Positions 6,120 through 9,971 of a stretch of DNA of 9,971 nucleotides are shown piece after piece. Position 1 is the first letter of the stretch, and each line of letters opens with the position of its first letter. A program made the position numbers and the translations under genes. Origin of the DNA: an uncultured Bacilli bacterium (lineage in GTDB: Bacteria; Bacillota_I; Bacilli_A; RF39; UBA660); NCBI GenBank assembly GCA_947584105.1, contig CANPWK010000039.1:1-9971 (forward strand), given 5' to 3'. The notes under the pieces are model-generated. The model ran no database searches and was not told where the DNA came from. It worked only from the letters and a program-made list of their open reading frames with translations.

Positions 6120-7850
6120 ATGAATTATTATGATGTTGTAAGTGCTATAGCTCGTGGTGAAAAGATATATAATCTTCCACTACGTGTTACTTACTATTGT
6201 CGTGTATCAACAGATAGTGATGTTCAACTTAATTCGTTAGATAATCAATTGGACTATTATGATAACTATATCAAAAGTAAAAAAGAATGGACTTTTGTAG
6301 ATGGCTATGTTGAGGAAGGCGTTACTGGTACAAGAGCAGATAAACGTCCATCATTTATGAGAATGATTAGAGATGCTAAGCTAAATAAGTTTGACTTGAT
6401 TATTACAAAGGATGTATCAAGATTTGCTCGTGATTTAGAAGATAGTATTCACTACATTAGAAAATTAAAAGAATGTGGTGTTGGCATATTCTTTGAGAAC
6501 CAATTTCTTAATACTTTTGATCCAAACTCTGAATTAACACTTAACATATTATTTAACATAGCACAAGAAGAATCTAAGAAGATTTCAGCAAGTGTCAAGT
6601 TTGGATATCGTAAAGCAATAAGTCAAGGTCATGTACTTGGTTCATCAAATATAACTGGTTATAGAAAAGATAACTGCAAACTAGTTATTGTTGAAGAAGA
6701 AGCAAAGATGATAAGAAGGCTATTTGAACTATATGCTACTGGTGAATATGGATTTCATAAGTTGTCTAAGAAATTATCTGATGAGGGATACCTTAATAAA
6801 AAAGAAAGACTATATGATAAAGAATCTCTTAAAAGAATGATACAGAATCCAAAATATAAAGGATTTTATCGCGCAAGAACATATGAAATATTGGATTATA
6901 GGACAAAGAAAAGAAAGAAAAAGCCAAAAGATGATCAAGTAATTTACAGATGTGAAGATGGTAGTGTTCCAGCAATAGTGTCTGAAGAACTATGGGACAA
7001 GGCAAATGAAATTTTAGATGCTAGAATACAAGGTTATCAAAACAATAATTATTGGTCCGGTGGTGTTAAGTATCCCTTTTCATCAAAGATATATTGTAGT
7101 GAGCACAATACAAACTTTCAAAGGTCACATGGTAGTAGAAGAAAAAATAGACATACTTGGTGTTGTGGACTTTATCTACAATATAGACTTGATGCTTGTG
7201 CTTCTCCTATTATTGCTGAATCTGATTTGTATAATATATTCAAGCATATCATGAATAGTATTATGCCTGAAAAGAATAGAATTATAGATAACATGCTTAA
7301 ATTATATGAGAGTATAGATAAGAATAATCAATATGATTCTGAACTTAATACTATTGATGAACAGTTAAAATTAGTTGAAAGTAAAAAGACAATGACTTTA
7401 GATTTGGTCTTTACAGGTGAGCTAAGGAGAGATGAATTGAAAGTTCAATTTGAACAATTTGAGAAAGATATTAAAGTATTAAATCAAAAGCGTGAAAAAG
7501 TATTAGAACAAATGAAGAGATTAAGTCAAAGTAAAGACAATGTTGAAAATATAACTAAATTTATTCAAGAAGAAATAGATGGTGGTTCATTAGAAGAGTT
7601 TATAAGAAAGTTTGTTGATGAAATTATTGTATCTAAAGTAGATGAGGATAGATATAATATCAAGTTAGATATATATCTTAACTTACTTGGTAATGAATTA
7701 CCTAAAATCAAAGGTGCTAGACATATAGGTGGTGCAACTGTTAATGATGTTCCATACCTATTAAATCAAGAGTGTGCTAGTATAGAAAATTTAAGAGAAG
7801 ATAGAAAATTAAATAAGTTTACTTACAATGTATATATAGATTCATTGTAG
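6120..7850 (+). CDS. Large serine recombinase (site-specific integrase) of the element
   Basis: A 576-residue recombinase, the expected length for large serine integrases. After a 21-residue lead, the resolvase domain (about 22-165) has Y-C-R-V-S-T-D with catalytic Ser30 and Arg28, E-G-V-T-G-T, and K-D-V-S-R-F-A-R-D (97-105) with the conserved arginines. The 'recombinase' DNA-binding domain spans about 180-300 (G-Y-R-K-D at 180-184, I-Q-N-P-K-Y-K-G at 241-248). A zinc-ribbon follows with Cys326, Cys348/349 and Cys360 as candidate ligands, then a charged coiled coil (about 390-475) and a C-terminal tail. It should catalyse attP x attB integration through a 5'-phosphoserine intermediate and a 2-bp staggered cut; excision normally needs a directionality factor. 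AAAGGTGG at 6103-6110 supports the ATG. All visible catalytic residues are intact, so it is probably functional. Its targets are inferred to be the two junctions in this window. Confidence 0.96.
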   Translation: MNYYDVVSAIARGEKIYNLPLRVTYYCRVSTDSDVQLNSLDNQLDYYDNYIKSKKEWTFVDGYVEEGVTGTRADKRPSFMRMIRDAKLNKFDLIITKDVSRFARDLEDSIHYIRKLKECGVGIFFENQFLNTFDPNSELTLNILFNIAQEESKKISASVKFGYRKAISQGHVLGSSNITGYRKDNCKLVIVEEEAKMIRRLFELYATGEYGFHKLSKKLSDEGYLNKKERLYDKESLKRMIQNPKYKGFYRARTYEILDYRTKKRKKKPKDDQVIYRCEDGSVPAIVSEELWDKANEILDARIQGYQNNNYWSGGVKYPFSSKIYCSEHNTNFQRSHGSRRKNRHTWCCGLYLQYRLDACASPIIAESDLYNIFKHIMNSIMPEKNRIIDNMLKLYESIDKNNQYDSELNTIDEQLKLVESKKTMTLDLVFTGELRRDELKVQFEQFEKDIKVLNQKREKVLEQMKRLSQSKDNVENITKFIQEEIDGGSLEEFIRKFVDEIIVSKVDEDRYNIKLDIYLNLLGNELPKIKGARHIGGATVNDVPYLLNQECASIENLREDRKLNKFTYNVYIDSL

Positions 7851-7885
7851 TAGGCTTATTTTTGTCAAGAAAACAAGTGATTACG

Positions 7886-7894
7886 TGATATACT
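7886..7894 (+). promoter_or_regulatory. Extended -10 promoter candidate for the cargo gene at 7922
   Basis: TG-A-TATACT (TG at 7886-7887, hexamer 7889-7894) is an extended -10. A TTGTCA at 7862-7867 is 21 bp upstream, too far to act as a normal -35. The gene start lies 27 bp downstream with a strong GGAGGT. Cargo transcription separate from the recombinase is plausible. Confidence 0.45.
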
Positions 7895-7921
7895 ATATAT
7901 AGAGTTTTATGGAGGTATATC

Positions 7922-8897
7922 ATGGTAGATTTTAATAGTTACTGGCCTGTTTATAAAAATCTTGAAAAAAAACATTGCAATTAACAAAATATATAAACTT
8001 TGATGATGACCAAATGAAAGTATATTCAATGTATATTGCTGATTTAATTATGCGAATTGTTGTTGAAATCGAATCATTGTCGAAGGAACTATATAAATCA
8101 AATGGTGGACCTGATGTATATGATGATAATGGAAATATGAGAGATTTATATTTTGATACTGATTTCATAAATTATCTAAACTCTCAATGGAATATTTGCG
8201 AACGAGAAATAATTGTTTCTTGTGCAAGATTTAACTTTACTAATGCGAATAATAAGATTATAAAACCATTACACAAAGCCAATAAACGTGGAAGTAGTAG
8301 CTCAAAGTGGAACAAAGCTTATCAAGCTGTAAAACAGATATACGTAATAAACTAAAAGCAGGGAATATCGAAAATCTAATATCAGCACTTGGTGCTCTGT
8401 ACATCTTAAATATATATTATAAAAACGAAATCTATCAATATGTATCAAGTGATTTGTTTGATAACAGATTAGGTTCTGAGATATTTGCCGCTACACTTGT
8501 TGATGCAGCAAATAAATCTATAAGCATAGATGACAGCGATAATTCAATAGACAGTAATGAAAAAACTAAATTAACTTCTGCTTTATGCATAATCAAATAC
8601 ACTGATAAAAGTTGGGAAGAAATGCATGATGCACTTACAAAATATAACTCTAATCTTATTGAAGAATTAATAAAAGAACCAGAGTTTAAAAGAAGATTAG
8701 GAGTAGAAATATATAATAAAGGTGAAGCAGAAATTAGCGATATATTTCAAACATTAGTTAAAGAAATGCAAATTGAATACATAAAAAAACACCCACCTTT
8801 GGATTTTGGAAAGAAAATGAGTAATTCTAAAAAAGAAGTTATATTGAATAAGGGAAAGAACGTGTATATAACTAAGAATAGTGAAATATACAATTAA
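7922..8897 (+). pseudogene. Unrecognised ~325-residue cargo protein broken by two -1 type frameshifts
   Basis: A strong GGAGGT (7911-7916) stands five bases before ATG 7922, which opens M-V-D-F-N-S-Y-W-P-V-Y-K. This frame ends at TAA 7982-7984 just after a run of eight A (7965-7972). Reading continues in the -1 frame from about 7973 to TAA 8353-8355, and again in -1 from the AAAA at 8331-8334 to TAA at 8895-8897. Adding one A at each site gives one continuous 325-residue protein. The flanking pieces join naturally (Y-Q-A-V-K then T-D-I-R-N-K-L-K-A-G-N), so this was one gene. It is mostly helical, charged, and without signal peptide or membrane segments. A basic centre reads H-K-A-N-K-R-G-S-S-S-S-K-W-N-K-A-Y-Q-A-V-K. 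I do not recognise the family; a HEPN-like helical fold is only a guess. The A8 could be a slippery site, but the second break has no good one. Recent inactivation or homopolymer sequence errors are equally possible. Confidence 0.65.
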
Positions 8898-8900
8898 CTT

Positions 8901-8937
8901 ATAGGAATTATATGCTAGTTTACTTATCATTTCCTAT
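8901..8937. repeat. 7-bp inverted repeat overlapping the fic promoter
   Basis: ATAGGAA (8901-8907) and TTCCTAT (8931-8937) are perfect complements 23 bases apart. The right arm lies between the -35 and -10 of the fic promoter candidate. It could be an operator or a weak terminator stem for the gene ending at 8897; no T-run follows. Confidence 0.35.
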
Positions 8938-8952
8938 GATTTATGATACAAT
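8924..8952 (+). promoter_or_regulatory. Promoter candidate for the fic gene
   Basis: TTATCA (8924-8929, four of six to the -35 consensus), a 17-bp spacer, and TACAAT (8947-8952) with an extended TG-A just before it. It lies in the 84-bp gap between the broken cargo gene and fic, giving a leader of about 25-40 bases. Confidence 0.6.
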
Positions 8953-8981
8953 AGATATGTACTAAAAACTTGAAAAGTTGA

Positions 8982-9746
8982 ATGGAGATGATTAATGTGA
9001 ATTTAAATAAGTTAAAGCTAGAATTAATTGAGCAAAGAAAGTCAAAGTTCAAAGGAAATATATATCATTATTCACAAGTTAATTTTGCTTATAACTCAAA
9101 TAAAATTGAGGGTGGAAAATTAACCGAAGATGAAACCGAAGAAATATTTGAAACAGACTCATTTATTCCTAAAAGTGATGATGCAATTAAGTTTGACGAT
9201 TTAACTGAAATGAAAAATCATTTTAGATTGTTTGATTATTGTCTTGATATTATAGATGAACCATTATCAAAGGATATGATGATTGAAATGAATAAAATTT
9301 TAAAAAGAAATACAACAGATGAAGAAAATCCAAGATATAATGTTGGTGGTTTCAAAGTAGTTCCTAATAAGATTGGTCTTATAAATGTAATCAATACATC
9401 AGCTCCAGAAGATGTAGAAAATGATTTAGATGAATTACTGAATTGGTATCAAAGTTTAAAGAAGATTACAATTGAAGATATTATAGATTTTCACTTTCGA
9501 TTTGAGCACATTCATCCATTTGGAGATGGAAATGGTCGTGTGGGAAGAATGATAATGTTTAAGGAATGTTTAAAGAACAATATAATGCCATTTATTGTAC
9601 TTGATGATGATAAACCATATTACATGAGAGGACTAAAGAACTATAAAGAAGATAAAATGTTCTTAATAGATACAATTAAACATGAGCAAGATTTATATGA
9701 AAGTATTGCAAGTGAAATGCTAGATTTTGAATTAAAGGATAAGTAG
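8982..9746 (+). CDS. Class II Fic-domain protein (predicted AMP-transferase)
   Basis: A 254-residue protein. The Fic catalytic loop is canonical: H-P-F-G-D-G-N-G-R-V-G-R, with His178 as the base that activates the target hydroxyl, Asp182 for Mg2+, and Asn184, Arg186 and Arg189 for the nucleotide phosphates. An N-terminal inhibitory helix motif S-N-K-I-E-G (39-44) fits the [S/T]xxxE[G/N] signature, Glu43 being the expected blocking residue. This makes it a self-inhibited class II Fic with no separate antitoxin needed. Such enzymes usually transfer AMP from ATP to Ser, Thr or Tyr of a target protein; the target here is unknown. The start is ambiguous: ATG 8982 has no clear Shine-Dalgarno sequence, whereas GTG 8997 is nine bases after GGAG (8984-8987) and would give 249 residues with both motifs kept. 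The gene is intact, has its own promoter and terminator, and sits at the right end of the element as cargo. Confidence 0.93.
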   Translation: MEMINVNLNKLKLELIEQRKSKFKGNIYHYSQVNFAYNSNKIEGGKLTEDETEEIFETDSFIPKSDDAIKFDDLTEMKNHFRLFDYCLDIIDEPLSKDMMIEMNKILKRNTTDEENPRYNVGGFKVVPNKIGLINVINTSAPEDVENDLDELLNWYQSLKKITIEDIIDFHFRFEHIHPFGDGNGRVGRMIMFKECLKNNIMPFIVLDDDKPYYMRGLKNYKEDKMFLIDTIKHEQDLYESIASEMLDFELKDK

Positions 9747-9763
9747 ATAATTCTTATCTTTTT
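9735..9763 (+). terminator. Intrinsic terminator after fic, at the element's right end
   Basis: A 9-bp stem AAGGATAAG (9735-9743) and CTTATCTTT (9753-9761) has one G-U pair. The loop starts with the fic stop codon, and the T-run is 9759-9763. It ends fic transcription just before attR and so limits read-through into the host PBP fragment. Confidence 0.75.
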
Positions 9764-9765
9764 AT

Positions 9766-9797
9766 GTGCCAAAATGGTAGGCACGTTTAAAATAATT
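9766..9797 (+). other. attR: right junction of the integrative element
   Basis: ATGGTA (9774-9779), GGC, ACGTT (9783-9787) is the mirror of the element arm at attL. TTTAA (9786-9790) is the shared core, after which PBP coding resumes with A-ATA-ATT-ACT. A separate 5-bp inverted repeat, GTGCC (9766-9770) and GGCAC (9780-9784), surrounds the ATGGTA. The region is short and non-coding on the element side. Confidence 0.85.
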
Positions 9798-9971
9798 ACT
9801 TTAGCAACATCTTTAGAAGAGAAAATTGTTGATTTAGAAAACGATAAATTCTATGATAGTGGTTCAATTACAGTAGAAGGTGCTAATTTACATTGCTGGA
9901 AACATGGTGGTCATGGAGAACAAACTTATAGAAGTAGTAGAAAATTCTTGAAACCTCGTGTGATAGCAAGA
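9786..9971 (+). pseudogene. spoVD: Continuation of the interrupted SpoVD-type PBP (runs off the window)
   Basis: In frame with the interrupted gene this reads F-K-I-I-T-L-A-T-S-L-E-E-K and continues with F-Y-D-S-G, G-A-N-L-H-C-W-K, G-G-H-G-E-Q-T-Y, which is the transpeptidase domain immediately after the SxxK motif in SpoVD-type PBPs. It has no start of its own and cannot be translated as the 5' fragment's partner while the element is present. After E-Q-T-Y the family continues L-E-V-V-E-N-S-C-N-P-G-F. Here E-V-V-E-N-S appears only in a shifted frame (about 9932-9949), and the Cys and Pro-Gly region is also altered. The net change is about six bases missing over the stretch. This suggests decay of the disconnected half, or poor sequence at the edge. 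The S-x-N and K-T-G motifs would lie beyond the window. Confidence 0.82.

Larger units (their letters stand above)
5009..9790 (+). mobile_element. Serine-recombinase integrative element inserted in a PBP gene
   Basis: The boundaries come from the split PBP frame and a shared TTTAA at both junctions; the distance between equivalent bases is 4,777 bp. Visible contents in order: attL with nearby dyads, a degenerate EcoRI-family adenine methyltransferase, a 44-residue ORF, a large serine recombinase, a frameshifted unknown gene, a Fic protein, a terminator, and attR. All genes read in the same direction as the host PBP gene. There is no relaxase, replication initiator or phage structural gene, so it is best described as a minimal integrative islet, possibly mobilised by other elements or by transformation. 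Element genes use AAG for lysine visibly more often than the flanking host genes, in keeping with a separate origin. Excision would join ACT-TTT-AA to A-ATA-ATT-ACT and restore S-T-F-K-I-I-T in frame. Confidence 0.87.

Noticed and set aside
7018..7254. 78-codon frame within the recombinase gene
   Set aside because: It overlaps the zinc-ribbon coding region in another frame and has no start signal.
7859..7888. TTGTCA with TATACT as a standard sigma-A promoter
   Set aside because: The spacer is 21 bp, too long; only the extended -10 reading was kept.
7932..8168. 78-codon minus-strand frame opposite the broken cargo gene
   Set aside because: It is antisense to a frame whose translation joins well across the breaks, and it has no ribosome-binding site.
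5009..9790. Element as a prophage
   Set aside because: A serine integrase alone is compatible with a phage, but there are no capsid, tail, lysis or replication genes in the 4.8 kb.
5009..9790. Element as a conventional insertion sequence or IS-flanked transposon
   Set aside because: There are no terminal inverted repeats of IS type, no DDE transposase, and no target duplication beyond the short TTTAA core. The reconstructed attP fits site-specific integration.
1..9971. TGA read as tryptophan (genetic code 4)
   Set aside because: Conserved Trp positions (for example in the PBP and recombinase) use TGG, and reading through TGA does not repair the broken genes.
1..9971. CRISPR arrays, tRNA or rRNA genes
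   Set aside because: No regularly spaced repeats and no tRNA-like cloverleaf or rRNA signature was seen on either strand.

Overview
The window is very AT-rich (roughly a quarter G+C by eye). It uses the standard code: Trp is TGG and genes stop at TAA, TAG or TGA. The chromosomal genes are a CBS/DRTGG-type Mn-dependent pyrophosphatase, a short-form pyruvate kinase and a SpoVD-type penicillin-binding protein (PBP). Together these suggest a low-GC Firmicute, perhaps an uncultured Bacilli or Clostridia lineage of the gut type. That assignment is inference.

Host part, left (1-5008). The 3' part of a family II inorganic pyrophosphatase gene converges with pyk on the minus strand, and a shared hairpin lies between them. 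Divergent from pyk, behind a near-consensus promoter (TTGACA, 17 bp, TATTAT), are a transglutaminase-like protein with a visible Cys-His-Asp set and then a SpoVD-type class B PBP gene. The PBP reading stops abruptly just after the catalytic S-T-F-K motif.

Inserted element (about 5009-9790, repeat-to-repeat distance 4,777 bp). The missing continuation of the PBP (F-K-I-I-T-L-A-T-S-L-E-E-K) resumes at 9786. Everything between is therefore an insertion placed exactly in the Phe-Lys codons of the SxxK active-site motif. It encodes a 576-residue large serine recombinase, preceded by a 44-residue SHOCT-like small ORF. It also carries the wreck of an EcoRI-family adenine methyltransferase, an unrecognised ~325-residue protein interrupted by two frameshifts, and an intact class II Fic protein closed by a terminator. 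Joining the two outer element ends regenerates a 32-bp site with an 11-of-14 inverted repeat around a central AA, as expected for the attP of a serine integrase. Joining the host sides regenerates an uninterrupted PBP frame across the junction.

Host part, right (9786-9971). The PBP continues for about 48 residues in register. It then diverges from the family pattern in a way that looks like small deletions, either real decay or unreliable sequence near the end of the window.

The main story is a compact, apparently undescribed integrative element that targets the active-site codons of an essential-type PBP gene. Its cargo (methylase remnant, Fic, unknown protein) resembles a small defence or addiction island. 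No relaxase, replication gene or phage structural gene is visible.
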